DNA of 64,000 nt from Rhodanobacter sp. AS-Z3 (GTDB lineage: Bacteria > Pseudomonadota > Gammaproteobacteria > Xanthomonadales > Rhodanobacteraceae). The notes beneath the pieces are model-generated. The model ran no database searches. It was not told the DNA's origin and worked only from the letters and a program-made list of their open reading frames with translations. The stretch lies in assembly GCF_029224025.1 (NCBI RefSeq), contig NZ_CP119392.1:2441001-2505000 (forward strand). Reading direction: 5' to 3'. Of this stretch, positions 46,862-55,907 are shown one piece after another. The stretch's first letter is position 1. Each line of letters begins with the position of its first letter. The translations under genes were made by a program, and so were the position numbers.

Positions 46862-49800
46862 ATGGGAATTTCAATCGAAGGTGTGATCACCGCCAAGCTC
46901 GGGTTGGCGTCACATCAGAATGCCGTGCCGCTTCTTCGACAACTGACCATCATCAATGATGACGTCGAAGGACTTGACCACCTGGTTCTGGAGCTTGAGC
47001 CGAGCTTACCGTTTGCCAAGACAAAGATTTGGCGAATCGACAGGTTGGGGCCTGATTCCTCAATAGCAATTCCTGATCGCGATGTAGAGCTGAAGGATGG
47101 CTACCTAGCTGACTTGACCGAAAGTATGCAGGCTGCAGTGCAGCTTCGCTTGCGATCGGACGCTGGCGTTGTCGCGGAACACAGGTTTCCTGTCGAACTA
47201 CTCGCGCGAAATGAGTGGGGAGGTGCGGGAGCCATGCCCGAACTTCTGGCTGCTTTCTGTATGCCGAACGATCCTGCCGTCGACAAGGTTCTCAAGAAGT
47301 CGTCGGATACCCTGCGCAGGGCAGGGCGGCCAGATGGTATAGATGGTTATAAGGCGGGATCCCGTCAACGATCTTGGGAACTGGCCTCGGCTGTTTGGTC
47401 TGCCGTCTGCGGGTACCAAATCAGCTATGTGGTCCCACCGGCGAGCTTCGAGCAGCAGGGGCAAAAAATTCGGTCTCCTTCACAGATTCTGGAAGGAGGT
47501 GTAGGCACCTGCTTGGATACTGCTCTTTTGTTTGCTGCAGCCTTGGAACAGGCCGGCCTCAATCCCGTTCTTTTATTGACCAAAGGCCATGCATTCGCAG
47601 GAGTCTGGCTTCAGCCGCAGGAGTTTGCACAGGTACTAACTGAGGACGCCTCTTCAGTTCGCAAGCGCATTGAACTGCAGGAGCTTTTGGTGTTTGAGAC
47701 GACCTTGGCCACGCAATCGCCAGCTCCGGGATTCAGCCATGCAGTGGACGTTGCCAAGCGCCAGTTGACTGACGAAGACTTTGTGATCGCAGTTGACGTG
47801 CGTCGCGCTCGCATTCAGAAACTGCGCCCGCTGACGGTGCCCGCTCCGACCACGGCCCATGCGCAAGACGAAGAAGCTCCAACGGTCAACGAGGCTTTAG
47901 AAGCCGCTCCCTCGCTGCCTGGCTTTGACACTGACGTCGAGGATGAGCCTCTCACGCCGACCGACAAGCTGGAACTGTGGCAGCGCAAACTACTCGATCT
48001 GACTACGCGGAACCGCCTACTTCATTTGCCTGATAGCGCCAAGGCGATCCGCCTGACGTGTCCGGACCCGGCGGCACTTGAAGACATACTGTCGGCGGAC
48101 AAGAGTGTGCGCATAGTCAGCATGCCGGATCTCGAAGTGGGCGGGCGTGACAGCGAGATATACGAGAAACGTAACCGCGAAAGCCTAGAGGAAGAATCTG
48201 CCCGTCAGGCCTTGGTGCGCAACGAGGTGCTCTCACGGATGGAGAAGGGCAAGCTCGACGCGGCACTGATTGATCTTTATCGCAAAGCTCGCTCAGATAT
48301 GGAGGAGGGTGGCTCCAACACGCTATTTCTTGCCGTGGGTTTTTTGCGCTGGAAAAAGGCCGAGGATGATCCGAAAAGCTACTGTGCCCCCCTGATCCTG
48401 CTTCCGGTCAAGTTGGAGCGGCGCAGTGTGCTATCCGGCGTGAAGATGACCATGCTGGATGATGAGCCTCGGTTCAATCTGACGCTTCTGGAACTTCTTC
48501 GCCACGACTTCCAGCTCACTATCCCAGGCCTGAGCGGCGACCTGCCAGCGGACGAGAGTGGTATCGATGTCGAGGGTATCTGGAACATCGTACGTCGCGC
48601 CGTGCGTGATATCCCGGGCTTCGAGGTCACCACTGATGTTGTGCTGGGGACATTTTCCTTCGCGAAATACTTAATGTGGCGCGATCTGATCGATCGATCA
48701 GATCGATTGATGGAAAACGACGTCGTGCGGCATTTGCTGCACCACAAGCTTGGTGACTCCTCGCTTGAATCGGTGGGTGAGTTTCCAGAGCCCACGAAAC
48801 TCGATGCCGTCATCGATCCTCGCGAACTGTTTACGCCACTTCCGGCTGATTCATCGCAATTGGCCGCCGTAGTCGCTTCCGCCACGGGTCACAGTTTCGT
48901 GTTGGATGGACCACCGGGCACCGGCAAGTCGCAAACCATCGCCAATATGATTGCTCACAACCTCGCGCTTGGACGCCGTGTGCTGTTCGTGGCTGAGAAG
49001 ATGGCTGCCTTGGACGTTGTGAAGCGACGACTTGAAGACAAAGGCATCGGCCAGTTTTGCCTGGAGCTGCATTCGAGCAAGTCCTCCAAAATGCACGTGC
49101 TCGAGCAGTTGGATCGTGCATGGACATCGCGCGACACACTGACCGAGGCGGAGTGGAATGCGCAGGCCCAAAAGGTCAGATCGCTCCGTGATCGACTCAA
49201 CGAAGTCGTGAAAGTACTCCACGAACGCTGGCCCAACGGTTGGTCAGTCCATGAGGCCATTGGCCGTGTGGTGAAAGATGTGGTCGCACTGACGCCTCGG
49301 CTTTCCTGGCTGGATGGGACGGAGCATGACGCCACCCAGATGCAACATTTGCGGGATGTTGCCCGGCGGTTGGATCTAAACCGATCGGCTGCCCAAGATG
49401 TCGGCGCACGGATGACGCTCTTGACTCGGACCGAGTGGTCCAACGCTTGGCAGGAGACCGTGGTAGGAGCAGCTCGTCAGGTACTCACGACCCTCAATGC
49501 CTGCGATGAGGCGTGTGCACAGGTCGTTCGGAACACTGGGCTGTCGGTAGGCAGTTCGGCCCCTATGGCTGCCAAGCTTCTCGGGGTGTCTCGGCTCCTT
49601 CCCGACGCATACGGGGTGGATCTGCGCTTTGCGTTCTCACCAGAACTGAAAGCGATCAGTGCTTCAGCTCAGCGCGCCATGTCTCTGCTCAAGGACTATA
49701 AGGCGCTGGAAAACCGCTTGTCTCAGACTTATGCGCCAGAGGCGGTTCGTCGTATTGATATTGACACGTTGCGACGTAACTGGACCGACGCATCCGGGAA

Positions 49801-52753
49801 GTTTTGGTTCCTTGCCACGTTGGCAAAGAAGGGTGTAGCCAAGTCGCTCGCTGGCAACGTGGGAACGGCTGCTCTGCCTAGCGTAGGGGACGACCTTCCT
49901 CTGCTCGCCGAGATGCGGGCTCTGGTTGCCAAGATTGATCAGTTGGACGGCGATCTGCGCGAGGTTCCCGGATGGTCTGCGTTGAGCAGCAATGTCACGC
50001 GTATGGCATTCACCACTAGGTTGGCTGAGAGCCTTCGTGCAAATTTGATTCCGCTGGCCAGTTCACCTGAGCAGCTGATTAAGCTCCGCCACGAGATGCA
50101 AAAGCTGGTGATCGACGGCAATGACTTGCTGGATCCTAATGGTCCTATCGCGGGTGCCGTTGGACAGCTCACAAGTCGCCACAAGGCGCTATTCGAAGCG
50201 ACCGAGCAGTTTGGCAAGGCTGCCGGAGCTGAAGTCGATCTCAACAGGCAAGTTCCCGAGCTCTATGCCAATGCGCAAGCGGTCGTCGAAAACGAAAAGG
50301 CACTGAATGCCTGGTGTAGTTGGCGGCGCGTACGCCGAGAGGCAGTTGCGTGCGGGCTCCAGCCTTTGGTTGATGCGGTAGAGCAGGGCACGCTCCCTGT
50401 TGGCTCGGTCGCCGACACTCTAGAGGTGGCATATGCGCGCTGGTTTGCTGCCAAGGCGATCGACGCTGAGCCACTCCTATGCAACTTTGTCCCGGCCGAA
50501 CAACAGAGCGATATTGCCGCGTACCAAACAGCAGTTGACCAGTTGGGTGAGCTTACTTCCGCGTACATCCGCGCCAAGCTCTCGGGCAACATTCCGGATA
50601 AGAACGGCGTTACCAAGCGCAGCGGCTTTGGCGTACTCAAGCATGAGTTGCAAAAGCAACGCCGTCACAAGCCGGTACGTCAGTTGGCTCAGGAGATGGG
50701 CCTAGATTTCACGGTTCTGGCGCCGTGCATGCTGATGAGTCCGCTATCAATCGCCCAGTACCTGCCGGCCGACCACGAACTGTTCGATCTCGTTATTTTT
50801 GATGAGGCCTCGCAAATTGCGCCTTGGGATGCGGTGGGCTCCATCGCACGAGGAAAGCAAGTCGTTATCGCCGGTGATCCGCGGCAAATGCCCCCAACGA
50901 GTTTTTTCAATCGTGGCACTGACGATGGTGACGACGACACCGACGAAGATATGGAGAGCATCCTTGACGAGTGCATCGGTGCAGGTGTGCCGCAGCACAG
51001 TTTGAGCTGGCACTATCGTAGTCGACACGAAAGCCTGATTACGTTCTCAAACTACCGCTATTACGGCGGCAGCCTGATCACGTTTCCGGCGGCCGATACA
51101 CGCCCGAGCACGGTGACGTGGCGGAAGGTTGATGGCATCTATGCGAGGGGTAAGGGCGGGCGTCGTAATCCTCTGGAGGCCCAGGCGATCGTGGCCGAAG
51201 TAGTAAGGCGCTTGATCGACCCACAGTTCATCGCATCAAGACAATCTATTGGCATCATTACGCTCAACGCCGAGCAGCAAAAGCTGGTGGAAGATCTTCT
51301 CGATCAGGCACGGCGCGAGCATCAGTCAATCGAACCGTTCTTCAAAGATGATCTAAGTGAGCCTGTCGTGGTCAAGAATCTGGAGACCATGCAGGGAGAC
51401 GAACGAGATTTGATTATCCTGGGTATCGGCTATGGTCCCACCGAACCAAGTTCGAACGTCATGTCCATGAACTTTGGACCGCTCAATCGGGAATGTGGTT
51501 GGCGTCGCTTGAACGTCGCCGTTACGCGAGCACGTCGCGAGATGATGGTCTTCACGTCGTTCGATCCTTCGATGATTGACCTCAATCGCACTTCGGCACG
51601 GGCGGTACAAGATCTGCGGCATTTCATCGAGTTTGCGCAGCACGGCCCCAAGGCACTCTCTGCGGCGGTGCACGGTTCCATTGGTGACCACGACTCGCCG
51701 TTTGAGCAGTTCGTTGCGGAAGGGCTGCGTGCGAAGGGCTGGGAGACCCACCCGCAGATTGGTGTGTCGCGTTTTCGAATCGATCTGGGCGTCGTCCATC
51801 CCGATCGTCCGGGTGACTACTTGGTCGGCGTCGAATGCGACGGGGCGACGTATCACAGTGCGGCCACCGCACGCGATCGCGACAAGGTTCGAGCCGAGAT
51901 TCTGCGCGGCCTCGGCTGGCAGTTGGTGCGCGTTTGGTCGACAGAATGGTGGGTTGACCGCGACGGAGCGCTTCAGCGACTACATGAAGCCATCAGCGCA
52001 TTGCTCGAGAGCCAACGTGCCGACGCGGCGGAATTGCGGAAGACTCAGGAGATCGAAACGGCAGCCGCCGTCGAGTCGGTTAAAGCCGAAGGCGAGGCCA
52101 TTGCAGCGAGGGACGACGAGCCCGACTCAGATGGAGGAGATATTGTTGAGCCTGTTCCGGTAGTTTCGACGGAAGGCGAGAGCCAAGGGCCAGAACCTTT
52201 GCGTTTGGTTGCAAGTGGTCCAAGCAGCATCAGTGGAGAACCAACGAAGCGTATCTACCGCGTGACTGACCTCTCTCATCTGGAAACGTCACTGCGTCCG
52301 GAGAGCTTCCAAGACGCATCCTACGATGACACGCTTGAAAAATGCATCCAGGAAGTTCTGGAACAAGAAGCGCCGATTCTTGACAAGGTTCTCGTCGACC
52401 GCGTGGCTCGAGCGCATGGATTCAGGCGATCTGGTCGTCTGATTCGTGAGCGTGTCCTCGACATCGCCGAGCGCCGATATCACTTTCAACTCGATCCAGA
52501 GCCGGAACGTGGGCATTTCGTGTGGCTGGCTGCGGATGATCCTGGGCGTTGGTGCGCGTATCGGGTTCCGGAGCGGGAGGAAGATGTCCGCTCTATCGAG
52601 GAACTTGCTCCCGAGGAAATCATGGCTGCCGCACAGTCTATCCAGAGCGATGATGCAGTGGTTGATATCGCGAGGACTTTCGGAGTTCGCAGGCTCTCGG
52701 CTTCGGCAAAAGACCGGCTCCTCAGAATCCTCGGAGCAGGGCCTGAGTCCTAG
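46862..52753 (+). CDS. DUF4011-helicase-nuclease-DUF3320 protein (Hhe-like anti-phage type)
   Basis: The product is 1963 residues. Residues about 200-260 look transglutaminase/cysteine-protease-like (GGVGTCLDTALLFAAALEQA with Cys217, KGHAFAGVW with His243). DUF4011 starts near 365 (LELWQRKLLDLTTRNRLLHL). The superfamily-1 helicase has Walker A GPPGTGKS at 683-690, Walker B DEAS at 1314, ETMQGDERD and RRLNVAVTRARRE. A Vsr/MTES_1575-like nuclease domain follows (RFRIDLG with Asp1641, GVECDGATYH with Glu1658). DUF3320 lies at about 1810-1880 (LEKCIQEVLEQEAPILDKVL). This order matches the single-gene Hhe defence protein reported in a survey of bacterial antiviral genes, as I recall it. It probably restricts foreign DNA; the trigger is unknown. 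The start ATG 46862 is close to its GGGG ribosome site. Confidence 0.85.
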   Translation: MGISIEGVITAKLGLASHQNAVPLLRQLTIINDDVEGLDHLVLELEPSLPFAKTKIWRIDRLGPDSSIAIPDRDVELKDGYLADLTESMQAAVQLRLRSDAGVVAEHRFPVELLARNEWGGAGAMPELLAAFCMPNDPAVDKVLKKSSDTLRRAGRPDGIDGYKAGSRQRSWELASAVWSAVCGYQISYVVPPASFEQQGQKIRSPSQILEGGVGTCLDTALLFAAALEQAGLNPVLLLTKGHAFAGVWLQPQEFAQVLTEDASSVRKRIELQELLVFETTLATQSPAPGFSHAVDVAKRQLTDEDFVIAVDVRRARIQKLRPLTVPAPTTAHAQDEEAPTVNEALEAAPSLPGFDTDVEDEPLTPTDKLELWQRKLLDLTTRNRLLHLPDSAKAIRLTCPDPAALEDILSADKSVRIVSMPDLEVGGRDSEIYEKRNRESLEEESARQALVRNEVLSRMEKGKLDAALIDLYRKARSDMEEGGSNTLFLAVGFLRWKKAEDDPKSYCAPLILLPVKLERRSVLSGVKMTMLDDEPRFNLTLLELLRHDFQLTIPGLSGDLPADESGIDVEGIWNIVRRAVRDIPGFEVTTDVVLGTFSFAKYLMWRDLIDRSDRLMENDVVRHLLHHKLGDSSLESVGEFPEPTKLDAVIDPRELFTPLPADSSQLAAVVASATGHSFVLDGPPGTGKSQTIANMIAHNLALGRRVLFVAEKMAALDVVKRRLEDKGIGQFCLELHSSKSSKMHVLEQLDRAWTSRDTLTEAEWNAQAQKVRSLRDRLNEVVKVLHERWPNGWSVHEAIGRVVKDVVALTPRLSWLDGTEHDATQMQHLRDVARRLDLNRSAAQDVGARMTLLTRTEWSNAWQETVVGAARQVLTTLNACDEACAQVVRNTGLSVGSSAPMAAKLLGVSRLLPDAYGVDLRFAFSPELKAISASAQRAMSLLKDYKALENRLSQTYAPEAVRRIDIDTLRRNWTDASGKFWFLATLAKKGVAKSLAGNVGTAALPSVGDDLPLLAEMRALVAKIDQLDGDLREVPGWSALSSNVTRMAFTTRLAESLRANLIPLASSPEQLIKLRHEMQKLVIDGNDLLDPNGPIAGAVGQLTSRHKALFEATEQFGKAAGAEVDLNRQVPELYANAQAVVENEKALNAWCSWRRVRREAVACGLQPLVDAVEQGTLPVGSVADTLEVAYARWFAAKAIDAEPLLCNFVPAEQQSDIAAYQTAVDQLGELTSAYIRAKLSGNIPDKNGVTKRSGFGVLKHELQKQRRHKPVRQLAQEMGLDFTVLAPCMLMSPLSIAQYLPADHELFDLVIFDEASQIAPWDAVGSIARGKQVVIAGDPRQMPPTSFFNRGTDDGDDDTDEDMESILDECIGAGVPQHSLSWHYRSRHESLITFSNYRYYGGSLITFPAADTRPSTVTWRKVDGIYARGKGGRRNPLEAQAIVAEVVRRLIDPQFIASRQSIGIITLNAEQQKLVEDLLDQARREHQSIEPFFKDDLSEPVVVKNLETMQGDERDLIILGIGYGPTEPSSNVMSMNFGPLNRECGWRRLNVAVTRARREMMVFTSFDPSMIDLNRTSARAVQDLRHFIEFAQHGPKALSAAVHGSIGDHDSPFEQFVAEGLRAKGWETHPQIGVSRFRIDLGVVHPDRPGDYLVGVECDGATYHSAATARDRDKVRAEILRGLGWQLVRVWSTEWWVDRDGALQRLHEAISALLESQRADAAELRKTQEIETAAAVESVKAEGEAIAARDDEPDSDGGDIVEPVPVVSTEGESQGPEPLRLVASGPSSISGEPTKRIYRVTDLSHLETSLRPESFQDASYDDTLEKCIQEVLEQEAPILDKVLVDRVARAHGFRRSGRLIRERVLDIAERRYHFQLDPEPERGHFVWLAADDPGRWCAYRVPEREEDVRSIEELAPEEIMAAAQSIQSDDAVVDIARTFGVRRLSASAKDRLLRILGAGPES

Positions 52754-52989
52754 GCAGTTCACCAACATGGTGGAAGTCAGTGATTAGTGCAAAACGCAAG
52801 CCACCTGCGCACCTTCGCAACTGCAATTGATCAGCGGCGGCGAAACTGACCACAGCCAGTGGCCACACTGCGCTGCCCATCTCCGGCATTGATCCAGACG
52901 ACGCCAACGGCGCTCGAGAGGCTCGACAGGTGCGCTGGCCAGCGCAGTCGACAGGCAACAACCGGCCAACACTGTCGACTCCCCATAAA

Positions 52990-53808
52990 TCAGTGCCACG
53001 CTAAATTAGAGGTCGCCGGGTCGTTTTGAATGCGGAATTCGGCGGGCGTGAGCCCGTCGAGGCTGTCATGGGGAATCTCGTTGTTGTAGTCAGCTACCCA
53101 TCGTTCGGCCTGCTCGCGCACTTCGGTGAGATTGCGGAAGACATGCATGTCCAACACGCCACGCCGGAAGCTTCCGTTGAAGCGTTCGATAAAGCCGTTC
53201 TGCATCGGCCGGCCGGGCTCGATGAAGTCCAAGGCGATGCCCTTGCGTTCCGCCCATTCGGCCAGAGCCAGCGCGATGAACTCCGGGCCGTTATCCAGGC
53301 GCAGCTTGGTCGGGTAGCCGCGCCAGGCGGCGATGCGCTCCAGCGTGCGAATGACACGTGTGGCTGGTAGGTTGAGATCCACTTCGACCGCCAGCGCTTC
53401 GCGACTGAAATCATCGATCACATTGAACGTACGAAAGCGCCGCCCGTCCCACAGGGCGTCGGACATGAAGTCGATCGACCAACTGCTGTTGATCTGGTCG
53501 CCGGCCACCAACGGCATCGGGTGCCGGTTGGGTAACCGCTTCTTTCCGCGGCGGCGCCGGTTGAGCTGCATCAGGCAGTACACGCGCCACACCCTCTTGT
53601 GATTCCAAACCAGCCCGCGACGGCGGATCAGTTGGAACAGCTTGTCGAAACCACGCTCCGGAAACCGCTCAGCCAGCTCGGCCAGCAACGCAATCACTGC
53701 TTCGTCCCGATCCACTCGGCGTTTGTAGCGTGCCGTCGATCGAGAAAGCCCCACCGCCTGACAAGCCCGACGCTCGCTCCAGTCGTGAACATCCATCAGC
53801 CACGACAT
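52990..53808 (-). CDS. IS3-family transposase OrfB (catalytic part)
   Basis: The product is 272 residues as read from 53808. In the element it is expected as the C-terminal part of a fusion made by -1 frameshifting from orfA. The integrase core shows DDE residues in SWSIDFMSDALWDGRRF, LRLDNGPEFIA and PGRPMQNGFIERFNGSFRR. The N-terminal HTH_21-like region (ERGFDKLFQLIRRRG) is complete. The end HDSLDGLTPAEFR is the usual C-terminal motif. The frame is intact. Confidence 0.92.
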   Translation of the reverse strand: MSWLMDVHDWSERRACQAVGLSRSTARYKRRVDRDEAVIALLAELAERFPERGFDKLFQLIRRRGLVWNHKRVWRVYCLMQLNRRRRGKKRLPNRHPMPLVAGDQINSSWSIDFMSDALWDGRRFRTFNVIDDFSREALAVEVDLNLPATRVIRTLERIAAWRGYPTKLRLDNGPEFIALALAEWAERKGIALDFIEPGRPMQNGFIERFNGSFRRGVLDMHVFRNLTEVREQAERWVADYNNEIPHDSLDGLTPAEFRIQNDPATSNLAWH

Positions 53809-53831
53809 CAGCGGGCGCTTGTGCGCCGGGT

Positions 53832-54098
53832 CTATAGTTTTTTTGCGATGACGTCCTTCAGCGCCATGTTCTCCAGCGACAGATCAGCGAACATGCGCTT
53901 GAGGCGGCCGTTCTCTTCTTCCAGATCCTTCAGACGCCGAACATCAGCCGCTTCCATGCCGCCGTACTTGGACTTCCAGACGTAGTAGGTGGCGTCCGAG
54001 ATACCCAGCTCTCGGCACACATCTTTGACCTGTCGACCGCCTTCGACCTGCTTCAGCGTCGCGACGATCTGGCTCTCGGTGAACTTGCTCTTGCGCAT
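53832..54098 (-). CDS. IS3-family transposase OrfA (HTH part)
   Basis: The product is 88 residues from ATG 54098. A helix-turn-helix (FTESQIVATLKQVEGGRQ, then CRELGISDATYYVWKSKYGG) is followed by a leucine-zipper segment (LKDLEEENGRLKRMFADLSL). The gene ends in GCAAAAAAACTATAG. The run of seven A is the likely slippery site for the -1 shift that joins OrfA to OrfB through the residues K-K-T-I-D-P. Confidence 0.92.
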   Translation of the reverse strand: MRKSKFTESQIVATLKQVEGGRQVKDVCRELGISDATYYVWKSKYGGMEAADVRRLKDLEEENGRLKRMFADLSLENMALKDVIAKKL

Positions 54099-54172
54099 CG
54101 TTGGTCTCCTTAGGGGCTAGTTTGCCCGGAGACCTCTGGTTATGCCTGGACCAAGTTTATGGGGAGTCGACA

Positions 54173-54592
54173 ACACCGGCTGTTCGTCCAAGTCACATAG
54201 GCGCCGCAAAGTAGCCGTTCGCCGCCGTCAGGAATGGATTGATCTCTGTCTGTCACAGCTTGTCAGGCCCGCGCGGAGGCTACAGTCCAAAACCGTCGGT
54301 CGCGTTTTGAGCCGGGCTGGGCGTGCGGTCAAAAAGGGTGCTCGTTGTTATCGTGACGACCAGTTGCCTCCGCCCGAGAAATTCCATAACTGTGCCCGCG
54401 ATGGGTCATGCATGGCGTTCACCCTAAGCCTTGCACCCGATCGGAGTTACGTATGCGCGAGTTGATAGTTGGGATTTGCCTCAGCAGTTAGCTTATTCGG
54501 TAACAGTCCCTGACTCTCACCCCGGCTTGTGAAGCCATTCGGTCGAAGTCAGATCCGAGCAGATGGCGTCGTTGACGCAAGGGGAAAACGCA
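54173..54592. other. Stretch between IS3 and the permease genes without a recognised gene
   Basis: About 420 bases have no open frame with coding features on either strand. An ABC ATPase gene would be expected next to FtsX-like permeases, but none is seen. The end of the stretch holds the ribosome site AAGGGG used by the permease at 54593. No terminator or promoter could be assigned with confidence. Confidence 0.45.
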
Positions 54593-55897
54593 GTGTTTGC
54601 CTACTATCTGGAACTGGCCGTGCGCAGCCTGCGGCGCAGCCCTGGCCTTACTGCGCTGATGATGCTGGCGATCGCCTTTGGCGTGGCGGCGTCCATGACG
54701 ATGTATTCGGTATTTCGCGGCATATCCGCCGATCCGATTCCGTGGAAGTCGTCGCAACTGTTCGTGCCGCAAATCGACGTCTGGGGCCCGGGCCACCGCG
54801 ACAATGGTGAACCGCCTATCGCGTTGACCTATACCGATGCCATGGCGCTGATGCGCCAACATCGGGCCTTGCGCCAATCCGCGATCACTTCGTTTTTTCG
54901 GTCGGTAAGGCCGCCGCGTTTCAGCGAAAACGACAGTCTGATCGACGCTCGGGGCTATGCGGTCTACAGCGAATTTTTTCCCATGCTGGATGTGCCGTTT
55001 CACTACGGCACTGGCTGGAGTGCGGACGACGATGCGGGTCGAACCCCGGTTGTGGTGATAAGCGATCACTTCAACCAGGAGATGTTCGGCGGCGGCAACA
55101 GCGTCGGCAAGAGCATAACCATCGACACCCACGACTATCGGGTTGTGGGTGTTGTCAGGTACTGGAACCCGCAACCGGATTTCTTTAGTGCTCTCCAGTT
55201 CCGACTCGAGGCGCCAGACTTTTTTTTACCGTTTCAATTCTTGATGGCGAACCATGCCTTCATGGGGTTCAAATGCCAGAAAGGCATCGACCTGGCTTTC
55301 ACTGCGACGCTTTTGAGCCCGGACTGTCCATGGATCTCGTACATGGCTGAACTGGATACTCCAGCGGCCGTACAGACGTATCGGCAATATCTCGATGCGT
55401 ATACCAGCGAACAGCAAAAGATGGGCCGCTTCACCTGGAGCCCGAACAACCGCCTGCGCGACGTGCCGGCGTTTCTCGACTACCGGCATGTGGTACCCAG
55501 CAATACGGAACTGTCGTTATTGGTGGCGCAAGGCCTGCTGGTCGTATGCCTGCTCAATACGGTGGGGCTGCTGCTGGCCAAGTTCCTTCGGCGCGGGGTC
55601 GAGATCGCCGTGCGGCGTGCACTCGGCGCCTCACGGGCGTCGATCTATGCTCAATTTCTCACCGAGGCAGGACTGATCGGCGCCGGGGGCGGCATGCTCG
55701 GGCTGCTGCTGACGGTCATTGGCGTGCTCAGTATCGGTGCGGTGATGCCAGCACAGCTGGCCGCGCTGGCGCGACTCGACCCCAGCTTGCTGTTGCTCAC
55801 GCTGCTGCTTGCCGTGACGGCCACCCTGCTTGCCGCTGTCTATCCTGCGTATCGCGCGTCGCAGGTACCACCTGCGCTTCAGCTCAAAGCACAATGA
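54593..55897 (+). CDS. MacB/FtsX-like ABC transporter permease
   Basis: The product is 434 residues. I chose GTG 54593 (VFAYYLELAVRSLRRSP), eight bases after AAGGGG, because it matches the usual start of the family; ATG 54563 would add ten residues. There is one N-terminal membrane segment (LTALMMLAIAFGVAASM), then a periplasmic MacB-type core (ARGYAVYSEFFPMLDVPFHY and VVVISDHFNQEMFGG). Three C-terminal segments form the FtsX domain, with VEIAVRRALGASRASIYAQF. It is cotranscribed with the next gene. Such permeases need a LolD/MacB-type ATPase, which is not in this window. Substrate unknown. Confidence 0.85.
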   Translation: MFAYYLELAVRSLRRSPGLTALMMLAIAFGVAASMTMYSVFRGISADPIPWKSSQLFVPQIDVWGPGHRDNGEPPIALTYTDAMALMRQHRALRQSAITSFFRSVRPPRFSENDSLIDARGYAVYSEFFPMLDVPFHYGTGWSADDDAGRTPVVVISDHFNQEMFGGGNSVGKSITIDTHDYRVVGVVRYWNPQPDFFSALQFRLEAPDFFLPFQFLMANHAFMGFKCQKGIDLAFTATLLSPDCPWISYMAELDTPAAVQTYRQYLDAYTSEQQKMGRFTWSPNNRLRDVPAFLDYRHVVPSNTELSLLVAQGLLVVCLLNTVGLLLAKFLRRGVEIAVRRALGASRASIYAQFLTEAGLIGAGGGMLGLLLTVIGVLSIGAVMPAQLAALARLDPSLLLLTLLLAVTATLLAAVYPAYRASQVPPALQLKAQ

Positions 55898-55907
55898 GGA
55901 TAACGCA

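Larger units (their letters stand above)
52973..54172 (-). mobile_element. IS3-family insertion sequence, IS407 group, intact
   Basis: The element is 1200 bases with 17-base perfect terminal inverted repeats starting TGTCGACTCCCC (52973, and complement ending at 54172). It is flanked by the 4-base direct repeat ACAC at 52969-52972 and 54173-54176, the duplication length typical of the IS407 group. It carries overlapping orfA and orfB on the minus strand. The flanking 52754-52968 holds no gene I can support. Confidence 0.92.

Noticed and set aside
54142..54465. 107-codon frame spanning the IS3 right end
   Set aside because: It begins inside the insertion sequence, crosses its terminal repeat and has an Arg-rich, non-family product.
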